Shown: in pieces, positions 32,588 to 42,618 of the stretch
How the letters are laid out: the number at the start of each line of letters is the position of its first letter
Numbering within the stretch: the first letter of the stretch is position 1
Source of the DNA: Paenibacillus tyrphae
GTDB taxonomy: Bacteria; Bacillota; Bacilli; Paenibacillales; NBRC-103111
Assembly: GCF_024158745.1 (NCBI RefSeq)
Contig: NZ_JAMZAW010000032.1
Span: 1 to 64,000 of the forward strand
DNA: 64,000 bases
Direction of reading: 5' to 3'
Notes under the pieces: generated by a model
Seen by the model: the letters and a program-made list of their open reading frames with translations, nothing else
Databases searched by the model: none
Told to the model about the DNA's origin: nothing
Program-made: the position numbers and the translations under genes

Positions 32588-35500
32588 ATGAAGGTTTTGC
32601 AAAAAAATTCGCTTTATATCATTTTGTTTGCGATTGTCTGTTTCTTGCTTCTCTATTACGGTACGATATTTTTCGGTCAAAACAAGGAATCGGCCCCGCA
32701 AATTCAAAATGGCGTGCTTGACCTTTCCAACTGGGATTTTGACAAAAGCGGGCCCGTGAAGCTGGACGGTCCTTGGGAGCTTTATTGGGGAACACTCCTG
32801 GAGCCCGGGCAAGCCGCCGTGCCGACCGGTATTTTTCCAATTTTGTCCTACTGGTCCGGCAGCTTGAACCATACCACGCTGCAGGCCAAAGGCATGGCGA
32901 CCTATAAGCTGCATGTGAAGGTCAAGCCCTCGCCTTCCATGGTCTACGGCATCAGGGTCGTGAACATCCAAATGTCCAGCGCCTTGTACGTGAACGGTCT
33001 AAAACTGGGGGGCAGCGGCACGCCCGGACCTTCGAGAAGCGAGTACAGCCCGGAGAACAAGCCCTACATAGCCTACTTCCCTCTTGAAGGGGATACGGCG
33101 GACATTATGATTCATGCCGCGAATTACGATTTTATCCAAGGCGGCGTCGCCTCCAGCCTTTATTTTGGAAGCGTCGGGCAGATTAATCGCATCGACAAGC
33201 TTTCCACCGGCATCGGCATTGCGCTCGAGGTCTCGATTCTGCTGCTCGGCATTTATCACTTGGGCACTTATGTCACCCGAAAGAAAGAGAAGGGCTTCCT
33301 CTATTTCGGAATCTACTGCATTTCCTCGGCGGTCAGCTTTGCGGGCTTGGGCGATAAACCGTTAATGCAAATTTTTGACGGATTCCCTTTTGCGCTTATT
33401 CACAAAATTCAAGGGATTTCCATGAATACTTCGATACTCGCCTTGACCTTATTCATAAAGCATGTTTGCTCCGAGCAGATCCCGCGGTGGTTGGTGAAAA
33501 GCGTGTTGACCGTCTACGGCGTTTATTCGGTTTATTTCATTCTGGTCCCGTTCCGGGTCTATTCTTACACCACCTTTGTCATGAGCGCCCTGCAGATCGT
33601 TATTTATTTCATCATCATCTGGTTGTTGTCCGCCGCTTATATGCGGGGCAACTACGGCAGCTTCAGCAAGCGGAGCCTGCTGATCCTGATTTTGGCCTTC
33701 TGTGCGTTGCTGATTTGCATCCTGGACGCTTCCCTTTATCTGCTGCGAATCGTCCCTAAAAATTTTTTGTTCGATTTTTGCGCCATGTCGTTCGTGTTAT
33801 TCATTTCCTTTATGCTTGCATCCCGATTTTCCGAAGCTTATCAAACGATAGAAAAAATGACCCGCAAGCTTAGCGAAAACGACCGGCTAAAGGACGAGTT
33901 TCTGATCAATACCACCCATGAGTTTCAAACTCCGCTCAATGGCATCATCAACATCTCCCAGTCTCTGCTCGAAGGAGCCGCAGGGGATGTAAACGAGAAG
34001 CAAAAGGAAAACCTGTCCACGATCGTGGCCGTGTCACAGCGGCTGTCTACGCTCGTTCGCGATATTCTGGATCTGGAGCGGATCAAAAGAAATGAAATCC
34101 ATTTGCAAACGTCCGCAGTCGATGTGAAAGTGCTGATTTCGATCATTATGGATATGTTCAACTATTTAATTTCCGGAAAAAAAATCAGCCTCATTCAAGA
34201 TATCCCCGACAACCTGCCTCCGGTGCGTGCGGATGAAAATCGGCTTTGGCAGGTCGTTTACAATGTTGTCGGAAATGCCGTCAAGTTTACCGAACAAGGC
34301 GCCGTTACCGTATCCGCCCGTTATCGAAACGGACATGTGGAAATCTCCGTAGAAGATACCGGCATTGGGATCCCGCCGCACAGACAGCAGCGCATTGCAG
34401 AGTCGTTCGATCGAGCGGATCGCCAAGCCTATGGCGGCATGGGGCTTGGCCTCTCCATTTCCGGCAAGCTGGTTCAGTTGATGGGGGGAGAGCTTCGTTT
34501 GGACTGGTCCGAAGAAGGAAGGGGCTCCCGCTTCCTATTTCATTTACCGGCCGCCGGACCGTTCCGGCTGCAACGGGAGGGGAACACCGCCAGTTTTCGT
34601 CTGACCCCGAGCGCCGCGGGCGAAGCCGAACCGGAAACGACGGGCAGGAAATTTACCATCCTGGCCGTGGACGACGAGCCGTCCAACCTGCAGGTGCTTT
34701 CGGTTCTATTTGCCGGAGAAGCTTACCGGATGCTGAAAACAACCAGCCCTCAGGAGGCGCTTCAGCTCCTGCAAACCTCCGGCGCAATCGATCTTGTCCT
34801 GCTGGATGTCATGATGCCGAATTTGTCAGGGTATGAGGTATGCCGGGAAATTCGCAGACAATACACGCTATTCGACCTCCCGATTGTGATGCTGACGGCC
34901 AGCAATACCCCCAGCGAGGTGGCGGCGGGCTTTGAAGCGGGGGCCAACGATTTCATTATTAAGCCTTTTAATTCCTGGGAGGTTCGGGCTAGGGTCAACA
35001 CCCTGCTGCAGTTGAAGCAATCCGTACAGGATGCCCTTGCTTCGGAAATGGCGTTCCTGCAATCCCAGATCAAGCCGCATTTTTTGTTCAATTCCTTGAA
35101 TGCGATTTTGTCGTTTTGCCGTACGGATAGCGCCCGGGCCGAGCAATTAATTTCCCATCTGAGCGTTTATTTACGAAGATGCTTCGATATCCCGGGCACG
35201 GAAGCTTTCGTCACCTTGGAATCGGAGCTTCAGCTTGTCCAAGCTTACGTCGAGATTGAAAAGGCGAGGTTCGAGGAGAGGTTAACGGTCGTCTACGATA
35301 TTGACCCCGGGCTGCTGCAAACGCGGCTTCTGCCCCTCACCATCCAGCCTTTGGTGGAAAACGCGATCCGGCATGGCATTATGAAAAAAGAAAACGGGGG
35401 CATCGTGAGACTTACCGTTAAAGCCGCCGCCGGTTTGGCGCGCGTGGAGGTATGGGACAACGGGGTCGGTATCCCCGGGGGCAAGCTGGCTGCGCTGACT

Positions 35501-35638
35501 GAAAAAAATCATGCGCGCGAAACCGGCGGAGTCGGATTGCCGAATATTCACAGAAGATTGATCAACTGGCTGGGAAATGGCCTGCAGATTGAAAGTGCAG
35601 AACAAGAATGGACTAAAGTTTCCTTTGATACAAAATAA
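32588..35638 (+). CDS. Hybrid sensor kinase: 7TMR-DISM, HisKA/HATPase, REC, second LytS-type kinase
   Basis: About 1016 residues. Membrane helix ~10-30, an extracellular jelly-roll (7TMR-DISM type; WELYWGTLLEPG, ATYKLHVKV), seven helices ~205-405, HisKA with His444 (NTTHEFQTPL), ATPase (ENRLWQVVYNVVGNAVKF, EDTGIGIP, GMGLGLSIS), receiver with Asp740 (LLDVMMP), then a second kinase of the LytS/YesM class with His831 (IKPHFLFNSLNA) and its own ATPase (GVGLPNIHRRL). The ATG at 32588 follows GGAGAG; an upstream in-frame ATG at 32489 is possible. The next gene is a response regulator 26 bases away. Two different phospho-His sites in one chain suggest an internal relay. Confidence 0.88.
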   Translation: MKVLQKNSLYIILFAIVCFLLLYYGTIFFGQNKESAPQIQNGVLDLSNWDFDKSGPVKLDGPWELYWGTLLEPGQAAVPTGIFPILSYWSGSLNHTTLQAKGMATYKLHVKVKPSPSMVYGIRVVNIQMSSALYVNGLKLGGSGTPGPSRSEYSPENKPYIAYFPLEGDTADIMIHAANYDFIQGGVASSLYFGSVGQINRIDKLSTGIGIALEVSILLLGIYHLGTYVTRKKEKGFLYFGIYCISSAVSFAGLGDKPLMQIFDGFPFALIHKIQGISMNTSILALTLFIKHVCSEQIPRWLVKSVLTVYGVYSVYFILVPFRVYSYTTFVMSALQIVIYFIIIWLLSAAYMRGNYGSFSKRSLLILILAFCALLICILDASLYLLRIVPKNFLFDFCAMSFVLFISFMLASRFSEAYQTIEKMTRKLSENDRLKDEFLINTTHEFQTPLNGIINISQSLLEGAAGDVNEKQKENLSTIVAVSQRLSTLVRDILDLERIKRNEIHLQTSAVDVKVLISIIMDMFNYLISGKKISLIQDIPDNLPPVRADENRLWQVVYNVVGNAVKFTEQGAVTVSARYRNGHVEISVEDTGIGIPPHRQQRIAESFDRADRQAYGGMGLGLSISGKLVQLMGGELRLDWSEEGRGSRFLFHLPAAGPFRLQREGNTASFRLTPSAAGEAEPETTGRKFTILAVDDEPSNLQVLSVLFAGEAYRMLKTTSPQEALQLLQTSGAIDLVLLDVMMPNLSGYEVCREIRRQYTLFDLPIVMLTASNTPSEVAAGFEAGANDFIIKPFNSWEVRARVNTLLQLKQSVQDALASEMAFLQSQIKPHFLFNSLNAILSFCRTDSARAEQLISHLSVYLRRCFDIPGTEAFVTLESELQLVQAYVEIEKARFEERLTVVYDIDPGLLQTRLLPLTIQPLVENAIRHGIMKKENGGIVRLTVKAAAGLARVEVWDNGVGIPGGKLAALTEKNHARETGGVGLPNIHRRLINWLGNGLQIESAEQEWTKVSFDTK

Positions 35639-35664
35639 AACGGTTCAAAAACGAAGGGGCGGCT

Positions 35665-36789
35665 ATGTTAAGAACTATCCTGATTGATGACGAAAAACCT
35701 TCATTGAATTGGCTAAGCCGAATCATCGAGGAACGGAAGGAACTGGAGATCGTAGGCTCCTTCACCAGGGTCTCCGAGCTGTTGGAATCTTTTACGGACC
35801 TCCGGCCGGAGCTGGTTTTTCTGGACATTGAAATGCCGGGCGTCCATGGCATCGAGCTGGCCTCCCGTTTGACGGAGCTGAATGACGACATCGAAATTGT
35901 GTTTGTTACCGCCTACCAGCAATATGCTCTGGAAGCTTTTCGGGTCAACGCGACGGACTATTTGCTCAAGCCGGTGCAGCCCGAGGATTTGCAGCGGACG
36001 GTGGAAAGGTTAATGAAAAGAAAGAGACCTGCTGTGCGGAAGCCGGAGTCCGGCAGCCCGGGAATTCACTGTTTTGGCCAGTTTGGGGTGTATACCGCCT
36101 TGAATCCGGCCGAGCCGATCCGGTTCCCGACAGCCAAAACGGAGGAGCTTCTTGCCTTCTTCCTGGTTCACGCGGGGGTGAATATTTCCAAGTGGACGCT
36201 GTGCGAAAGCTTGTGGCCCGACTTCACGCCTGAAAAGGCCGAGCAAAATCTGCATACCACGGTCTTTCGTTTGAAAAAGACACTAAAGCACTACCACATG
36301 CCCGTCACGATTCATTCGCAGCGGGGGGTTTACCGATTCGAAACGGACATGCGCTGCGATTATTTGGAATTCGACCGTCATCTCAAGCCGTACTCCATGG
36401 GCGACATGCCGCCGGAACAAATGAAAACCATCCTTCCGTTATTTGAGGGCCTACTGTTCGGCGGCAAAGACTATCCATGGTGTGAAGCGGAGAAAGAACG
36501 GGTGTACAGCGCGGCGGTCGACCTGTCGAAAAGGCTGACCTCGCACTATTTATCCCAGGGCGAAGCCGACAAGTCCATCGAGATTTTGAAGCATATGATC
36601 GCCGCTGGGCCCTTTCATGAAGACGTTCATGTGCTTCTGCTTAGCGCCTTCCTTCACCTGAAGGATCGCACCGCTTTCATTACGCATTATGATAAATTCG
36701 CCAATCTACTAAGAGCAGAGCTGGATATCGAGCCCGGCCCCGCCGCCAAAGAGCTGCATAGACAAATGCTTCTGAGCTCATCCATTTAA
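35665..36789 (+). CDS. Response regulator with SARP/BTAD output
   Basis: A 374-residue protein: receiver domain (IDDE pocket, Asp54 in VFLDIEMPG, KPVQPEDL), an OmpR/SARP-type winged helix (~135-225: FPTAKTEELLAFFLVHAG, EQNLHTTVFRLKKTLKHY) and a bacterial transcriptional activation (BTAD) helical repeat domain to the end. Such RR-SARP hybrids occur in Paenibacillaceae beside double-kinase hybrids. It is cotranscribed with the hybrid kinase and presumably takes its phosphate; targets may include the divergent lectin/SLH gene. Confidence 0.88.
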   Translation: MLRTILIDDEKPSLNWLSRIIEERKELEIVGSFTRVSELLESFTDLRPELVFLDIEMPGVHGIELASRLTELNDDIEIVFVTAYQQYALEAFRVNATDYLLKPVQPEDLQRTVERLMKRKRPAVRKPESGSPGIHCFGQFGVYTALNPAEPIRFPTAKTEELLAFFLVHAGVNISKWTLCESLWPDFTPEKAEQNLHTTVFRLKKTLKHYHMPVTIHSQRGVYRFETDMRCDYLEFDRHLKPYSMGDMPPEQMKTILPLFEGLLFGGKDYPWCEAEKERVYSAAVDLSKRLTSHYLSQGEADKSIEILKHMIAAGPFHEDVHVLLLSAFLHLKDRTAFITHYDKFANLLRAELDIEPGPAAKELHRQMLLSSSI

Positions 36790-36806
36790 ACGTGAGCTCT
36801 TCCCCA

Positions 36807-38015
36807 TCAGGAGGCGGCATTCACATCCTGCATGTTGTTCTTTTTACCTTTTACCGATACAACAAAACAAATAAACAATATTAGGCACGCCAGGGTATAC
36901 GGATAATTAACGTCCAGATCGAATAAAAAACCGGCTACGATAGGACCTGCGATATTGCCAAGACTGGTAAAGGCAGAGTTTAAGCCGGCAACATAGCCTT
37001 GCTGATCTTTTGCCACCATTGACATTTGCGTACTGATGGCCGGTCGTAAAATATCGATTGCCAGAAATATAATGAAGGTAACGGCAAAAATCAACCAGAA
37101 TGTGTGAACAAAAAGCGTCAGCAGAATAAACAAACTAGCAAAGATCAGGCAGAGCGATATGATACGTTGCTCCCCGAAACGCTTCATGATCCAGCTGAAG
37201 GCCGTAGCCTGGACCACAGCGCCGGCTATCGACCCGAACGTTATGATAAAGGCGATATCTTTAGGCCCAAACCCAAATTTGTGATCCACAAATAGTCCAA
37301 AGATCGTCTCAAAATTAGCAAGCCCAAACGACATGACAAAAACGATGATCAAGCTTAAAAAATAGGGCTCTTTATAAGAGTATCTTAATTGCGAGAGAAG
37401 ACCGCCCCATTCTCTTGCGTCAGATGGAGTATCAGCTGTATTCTCTTTTGAAGGGAGCGATTCCCGAAGAATAAACAATGTAATACATGCAGCAATGATC
37501 CCCGCAACCCCCGCGGCGTAAAAGGGCACGCGGATGCCGAATTCGGCAATATAACCGCCAATACCAGGTCCGATAATAAAGCCTGTTGTAATGGCTGCGT
37601 TAATGTAGCCCATCCCCGCCGCCCTTTCTTCCTTTGTCGTGATATCCGCCGCGTAAGCCATAACGGCCGGCATAATCATTGCAGCACTAATGCCGCCGAG
37701 CAGCCTGGAAACAAACAGTAGAGCAGGTGAACTTGCTATCCCGAACAGCACTTCAGAGAAGGCGAACACGGTCAAGCCGATGACAATCATCCTTTTTCTA
37801 CCGAAGGAATCGGCCAACCGGCCGGCCAACGGCGAACAAAGAAGCTGTGTCAGTGAAAAAGCCGCAACCAACAGGCCCATAATCCCCCCGGTTATGCCCA
37901 AGCTTTCCATGAACTTGGGCATAATGGGGACGATAAGCCCGATCCCCGAGAAAACCAGAAATAGATTGAACACGAGAATCAGTAAGGCGCCCCGATTTTT
38001 CGATAATAATTTCAT
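36807..38015 (-). CDS. MFS multidrug/tetracycline-type efflux pump
   Basis: A 402-residue, 12-helix DHA1 transporter: GIGLIVPIMPKFMES in helix 1, LLVAAFSLTQLLCSPLAGRLADSFGRKRM (motif A), LGGISAAMIMPAVMAYAADIT (motif C region). It is a proton-driven drug exporter of the TetA/NorA-like class; substrate unknown. It lies downstream of a TetR gene on the same strand and has its own copy of the operator at 38046-38066, so it is probably induced by its substrate through that TetR. Confidence 0.85.
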   Translation of the reverse strand: MKLLSKNRGALLILVFNLFLVFSGIGLIVPIMPKFMESLGITGGIMGLLVAAFSLTQLLCSPLAGRLADSFGRKRMIVIGLTVFAFSEVLFGIASSPALLFVSRLLGGISAAMIMPAVMAYAADITTKEERAAGMGYINAAITTGFIIGPGIGGYIAEFGIRVPFYAAGVAGIIAACITLFILRESLPSKENTADTPSDAREWGGLLSQLRYSYKEPYFLSLIIVFVMSFGLANFETIFGLFVDHKFGFGPKDIAFIITFGSIAGAVVQATAFSWIMKRFGEQRIISLCLIFASLFILLTLFVHTFWLIFAVTFIIFLAIDILRPAISTQMSMVAKDQQGYVAGLNSAFTSLGNIAGPIVAGFLFDLDVNYPYTLACLILFICFVVSVKGKKNNMQDVNAAS

Positions 38016-38045
38016 TCTTACATTCCTCCATACTTCTGTAACAAA

Positions 38046-38066
38046 ATACTGAATATTTATTCAGGA
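38046..38066. promoter_or_regulatory. TetR operator copy 1
   Basis: AATACTGAATATTTATTCAGG is a dyad (CTGAATA/TATTCAG) between the TetR gene and the efflux gene. It shares AATACTGAA...ATTCAG with copy 2. Confidence 0.6.
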
Positions 38067-38084
38067 TAGCGGCAAAAAAAAGGG

Positions 38085-38690
38085 CTAGCGGGTGCGGGTT
38101 GGCTTCGCAATGCCATGCAGAAACACATCCATAGCTAATCGATAGGCCTCCAGCGCTTCCTCTCTTTCCATTCTCCGGCTATGTTGATTCAATCCAAGCA
38201 TCAAACTATCCAAAATAATGGCGAGCCCGGTAACATTGGTGGTTTCGAATTCATGGTTATCGATCCCCCTCTGCAGCAGCTGCCGATTAAAGTCAAGATA
38301 GCCTTTGACCATTTCATGAATTCGCTCCTCTACATCCCGAGCTTTCTCGGAGTTGTTGAAAAATTCATCGGCGGCCTTGGTTAGCGGATGATTAAGTTGA
38401 TCAAGCGCCAATTGTTCGGCCATGCCATATAATTTATCGATCGTGGTGGGATACAGCGTTTCTTTGTCCAGCCATGTCTTATCCCATTCCGCATTCCACT
38501 CTTCAAGTAAATATAAAAAAAGCCCTTCCTTGTTCTTGAAATGATAATAAATGTTCCCGGCGCTGCACCCGGTCGCTTTCACGATATCTTCTATGGATGT
38601 TGCTTTATAGCCTTTTTGGGCAAATAAAGCTCTTGCAGCATCGGCGATCTTCTTCTTCGTTTGCTCGGTTTGCTGTTTCTTTTTATTCAC
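38085..38690 (-). CDS. TetR-family repressor
   Basis: A 201-residue regulator with the TetR helix-turn-helix: IADAARALFAQKGYKATSIED then ATGCSAGNIYYHFKNKEGLF. The C-terminal ligand domain is all-helical. Two matching palindromes, one before this gene and one before the efflux gene, fit autoregulation plus control of the pump. Confidence 0.88.
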   Translation of the reverse strand: MNKKKQQTEQTKKKIADAARALFAQKGYKATSIEDIVKATGCSAGNIYYHFKNKEGLFLYLLEEWNAEWDKTWLDKETLYPTTIDKLYGMAEQLALDQLNHPLTKAADEFFNNSEKARDVEERIHEMVKGYLDFNRQLLQRGIDNHEFETTNVTGLAIILDSLMLGLNQHSRRMEREEALEAYRLAMDVFLHGIAKPTRTR

Positions 38691-38740
38691 ATCTACTTCA
38701 CCACTTTTCTGGATGACGGATTTTTCAAGGCGGACACCGG

Positions 38741-38770
38741 TATAATACTGAACTTTTATTCAGTATTATA
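38741..38770. promoter_or_regulatory. TetR operator copy 2
   Basis: TATAATACTGAA and TTCAGTATTATA are perfect 12-base arms around CTTTTA, about 50 bases upstream of the TetR start. Confidence 0.7.
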
Positions 38771-38810
38771 GGCGATGAGAGAAGTCTTTGCAAACCTTAT
38801 CTTCGTTTCA

Positions 38811-39150
38811 TCAATTACGAAAATATGGATTTCCATGAACGTAAGGGTTTGTAGGCACTTTTCGGGTGTCTATCGATTTAGCATCGATAGCCAATACGCT
38901 TTTGCCGTCAAAATTACGTTTTTCAATGGTGCCGAGAGCGACCACATACATATCGTTTTGCCATTGTTCGGGGGTATCGGTTTCTACAAGGATAGCAAGC
39001 GGTACGGAGTCGGCGACACAGCACCGCATCGCGAATCTTCCCACGGCAAATTGGTTTTTATTCATACTGTCGAGACGGTAAACATAACGCAAATGCGATC
39101 AAGACCGCAGCTCGAATCGTTCGATGCGCAAACGCGGAACTTATTTTCAT
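38811..39150 (-). pseudogene. Broken TIGR03943/DUF1980 protein gene (YcgQ-like)
   Basis: ATG at 39150 after GGAGGCGGGG opens MKISSAFAHRTIRAAVLIAF, the expected membrane N-terminus, but the frame closes after 30 codons. The C-terminal part (RFAMRCCVADSVPLAILVET, VVALGTIEKRNFDGKSVLAI, NPYVHGNPYF) follows in another frame. The central region is deleted. Its usual partner permease lies just upstream, also broken. Confidence 0.6.
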
Positions 39151-39168
39151 GATTACCCCGCCTCCATG

Positions 39169-39870
39169 TTATAAGTGCATATACAGTTGATCGAAGGCGA
39201 CAGACCCCAACAGAACAACGACCGCTGAAATGATCAGAACCGCAGCGACGGTTTTGAAGCGAAAGACTTTTAGCAGCATCAAAGTGCTTTTGATATCCAG
39301 CATGGCGCCAAATACGAGAAAAGCAAGCACTGAACCTAAACTAAAATCGGGAATGAACGTAGCTCCGACAAAAGAATCCGCTGTGGAGCAAATGGAAAGG
39401 ACATAGGAAAGCCCCATCATAAACAAATGCGGGGTCCAGTCCCCATCACTTAACGCAAGAAGCCACTTCTTGCTTACAACGGTTTGCAGCAAAGCTGACG
39501 GTAGCGCCCAAAACTAAATATTTGCCTACATCAAACATTTCAATGGCAGCATGCTCCAACGTTTCATGCAATTTAGTTTTCCATGCTGCGTTTGGCGCTT
39601 TGTCGGAATGCGGGGGCTTGATGTTTTTTTGCCTGCAGCGGCCTGTTCATTAGCGTTGCTTACTGTATTACGGAGCGCAGAAGCATGTACTCCCCGAGAA
39701 GCCCATAGCCCAATGAAGGCCGATGCGGCAAACGCCAGCACCATGCGGGAGATAGCCATCTCTGGTTGGGCCCGAAAGGCCACGAACGTGGAAAAAGCCC
39801 TCTTTTCCTTTACAAAAACATTACCTCTATTTAATCTCACAAAAACAAAATACAAATAAAATGCAATCAA
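39169..39870 (-). pseudogene. Frameshifted permease gene (YcgR/ArsP-like)
   Basis: Two frames carry parts of one membrane permease. The first (39526-39870) has PEMAISRMVLAFAASAFIG; the second (39169-39522) has KLHETLEHAAIEMFDVGKYL leading to FIPDFSLGSVLAFLVFGAML and five helices. The family (PF03773) forms multi-helix permeases often paired with TIGR03943 proteins. The N-terminus is missing as well. Non-functional pair. Confidence 0.6.
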
Positions 39871-40014
39871 ACAATTATAAAAGCAACTAATTAATATGTT
39901 TTTATATTGTTTTATAGTTAAAGGAGGGAATGCCTATCTAAGTCATCCGTACGAGCACACATGAAGCTATTTACATCAATCCATCATTCAAGCTTGTAAA
40001 AAGGAGGACTTCAC

Positions 40015-42618
40015 TTGTTGAAAACCAAGAAATTTGTATCCGCATTCCTGGCTTGCACCATAGCAACTTCTGTTGTTAGTTCAGCAGGAGCAGGCTCTAT
40101 ACCGGCAGCGATCGCAGCAGCTACAGTCGACACGCCGGTCGTTTCCGTACCCGCAGGACGCTATGAGCAATCTGTTACCGTTGCGCTTAGCTCCACCACA
40201 TCAGGTGCCGACATCTATTACACGTTGGACGGGACCATGCCTGACGAAACAAGCCTTAAGTTTAACGGAACGCCGATTGTCCTTACGGAGTCGACGAATA
40301 TCTCAGTGATCGCCTTGAAAGACGGCGTCTGGAGTAAACCCGCCACATACGGCTACATCATCAAAACAACCGAAAAACCGCTGCTGAAATTCGCTGCGAT
40401 GTCGGATATCCATGTCGGTCCCGGCACGGATGCTGAGAATGCCAAGACACGCGCAAGGTATGCCAGCAATTTCGATGTTCTTTCTTCCATCTTTCCCAAT
40501 CCGGATGCCATAGTTATCGCAGGCGACATCATCAATGACAACGGCAATGGCAAAGGGCCGGATCATCAGTTTGCACGCGATGTTCTGCAAGAACAATTGG
40601 CACGCAAAAATTGGTCGGGCATGCCCGTTCAGATTGCGATCGGCAACCATGACGCAAGCGTAGCCGAAGTGAAAAACTATTACCCGGCGGAATGGTTTAC
40701 TGATCAGCCGAATGGCTATTACGAGAAAACAATCGGCGGCTATTCGTTTTTCTTTTTGAACGGGAACAATTATAACGACGACACAGGACAAAGAAACTGG
40801 CTGAAGGGTCGGCTCGCAGCAATAACAGCCGATCCGGCGAATCTGAATAAGCCTATCTTCATTACTTTGCATCATCCCGTGTCCGGCACCGCCATGGACG
40901 GCCAGCAAGGAAGCAATCAGAACCTGTATACGGATTTGAAGGATTATCCGCAAGTCATGGTTTTATCCGGCCATTCGCATTTGAATATTAACGATGATCG
41001 TTCGATCTATCAGAAAGATTTTACCGCTATCAATCTTGGATCCATGTCATACATCGAGGTAGATCATGGCTATTCCGCTGTAACGGAGGAAGGATTGATG
41101 GATGGGCGATTCGAATTCCCTGTCAACCAATCCCAACTCATTGAGGTTTACAAGGACCGTGTAGAGATTGAACGCGTGGAGTATAACGGAGATCCAGGCT
41201 CTATCTATCTGGGTGGCGTATGGCAAGGCAATAATTCCCCAACACCTTATAACAGTGCCGGTGCATTAGCGGGAAAAAAATGGGTAGTGAAATTAACAGG
41301 CAATACGAAGGATGAAATAAAAAGCAATTTCACGTATACCTCAAGCAACCGCAACAAAACGGCACCGCAATTCCCGGCGAACCCCGACCTTAAAGTGTTG
41401 CCGGGTTCGAATAACGTGCCGATGCTCTCATTCAAGCAAGCCAAGGACGATCAATCCGTGCATCATTATGAAATCAAAGTGTATAACCATCGTACGGCAG
41501 AAGTCGCAAAGTCGTACAATGTTTTATCGGACTTTTACTTCTCTCCGATTCCGAACAAAATGAATATCCCGATAGCGGGTCTGAGCCCGGCTACGTCCTA
41601 CGTCCTTACCATAGCGGCAGTGGATGCTTACGGCAACAAAAGCGAGCCTTTGCAGACTTACTTACGAACGGAAGGCACGGCACCGGAATTGACGCCGATC
41701 GATCCTAGTACGATGTGGAAGCAGCTTGTGTCCGACATGAAATTTGACAGCAATTTGAATGATGATGCTGCCGGTGCAACAGGTCTGGCCACCTCTGCCG
41801 GTAATGTCACTTATGTGGCAGGCAGATCCGGACATGCGGCCAGCATTGCGGCCGGCAATGCCAATTATATCGATCTTGGAGACAGATCCGACTTGAAGTT
41901 CGGTAATGGCGATTTCACCGTATCGTTCTGGCACACCGGCAATTTGGCAGGCGATCAGACGGTAATCTCTAACAAAGACTGGAATTCCGGTAAGAATGCC
42001 GGATGGTATATTGGGCCTGCGACTACGAACAACATGACGCTTAACATGGCAGACGGCACCAATCGTATCGATTATTCGGCTCAAAGTGTAGGGACAGAAT
42101 GGCACCACTTCACCATATCCGTAGACAGGACGAACAAGACGGCCACCACTTACGTCGACGGTGTCATGAAGGCGACCAAAGATATCACCGCACTGGGTAC
42201 GTCCAGTATGGATACTCCTTATCACGTCATCATCGGTGCAGACGGTAATAAAGGAAACGGCGGAGCAACCGTTACGCTAGACGACTTAAAGATATGGAAG
42301 CGCGCCCTATCCGCCACGGAAGCCAAAGCGTTATCCGATTCGTACCAGTCGACGACTTTGTACAACTTTAATCAATTGACAGCTAAAATTCAGGAAGCTG
42401 AACAATTCACTGCGTATGTCAAAGGAACTACAGGATTATCACTTCCCGTACAGGCACAAAATGAACTGAAGACTCGACTTGCTAACGCTAAGGTTATTAC
42501 TTCAGGCGACAGCGCTGCTGCGAGCCTATCTCGATTTGATGTGGGCTTTGCAAACTGCCCGGAATGGCATCATCTATACTTTCATTCCAAAAACGGCTTT
42601 CTCTATCCATTCTTTTAG
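40015..42618 (+). CDS. Surface metallophosphoesterase, N-terminal part (frameshifted gene)
   Basis: TTG start with GGAGG 7 bases upstream; signal peptide ~1-34 (AIAAA). Residues ~35-115: chitobiase-type C-terminal domain (GADIYYTLDGTMPDE). Residues ~120-400: calcineurin-like phosphoesterase with metal-site motifs SDIHVG, GDIIND, GNHD, HHPVSG, GHSHLN. Then a fibronectin III unit and a LamG-like lectin domain (~585-770). After residue ~835 the frame diverges and stops, while the rest of the protein (discoidin, cadherin-like, SLH) continues in the frame at 42479-45298. One base gained or lost near 42515 explains this. It is either a sequencing error or a real disruption that would shed the enzyme from the wall. 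Confidence 0.8.
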   Translation: MLKTKKFVSAFLACTIATSVVSSAGAGSIPAAIAAATVDTPVVSVPAGRYEQSVTVALSSTTSGADIYYTLDGTMPDETSLKFNGTPIVLTESTNISVIALKDGVWSKPATYGYIIKTTEKPLLKFAAMSDIHVGPGTDAENAKTRARYASNFDVLSSIFPNPDAIVIAGDIINDNGNGKGPDHQFARDVLQEQLARKNWSGMPVQIAIGNHDASVAEVKNYYPAEWFTDQPNGYYEKTIGGYSFFFLNGNNYNDDTGQRNWLKGRLAAITADPANLNKPIFITLHHPVSGTAMDGQQGSNQNLYTDLKDYPQVMVLSGHSHLNINDDRSIYQKDFTAINLGSMSYIEVDHGYSAVTEEGLMDGRFEFPVNQSQLIEVYKDRVEIERVEYNGDPGSIYLGGVWQGNNSPTPYNSAGALAGKKWVVKLTGNTKDEIKSNFTYTSSNRNKTAPQFPANPDLKVLPGSNNVPMLSFKQAKDDQSVHHYEIKVYNHRTAEVAKSYNVLSDFYFSPIPNKMNIPIAGLSPATSYVLTIAAVDAYGNKSEPLQTYLRTEGTAPELTPIDPSTMWKQLVSDMKFDSNLNDDAAGATGLATSAGNVTYVAGRSGHAASIAAGNANYIDLGDRSDLKFGNGDFTVSFWHTGNLAGDQTVISNKDWNSGKNAGWYIGPATTNNMTLNMADGTNRIDYSAQSVGTEWHHFTISVDRTNKTATTYVDGVMKATKDITALGTSSMDTPYHVIIGADGNKGNGGATVTLDDLKIWKRALSATEAKALSDSYQSTTLYNFNQLTAKIQEAEQFTAYVKGTTGLSLPVQAQNELKTRLANAKVITSGDSAAASLSRFDVGFANCPEWHHLYFHSKNGFLYPFF

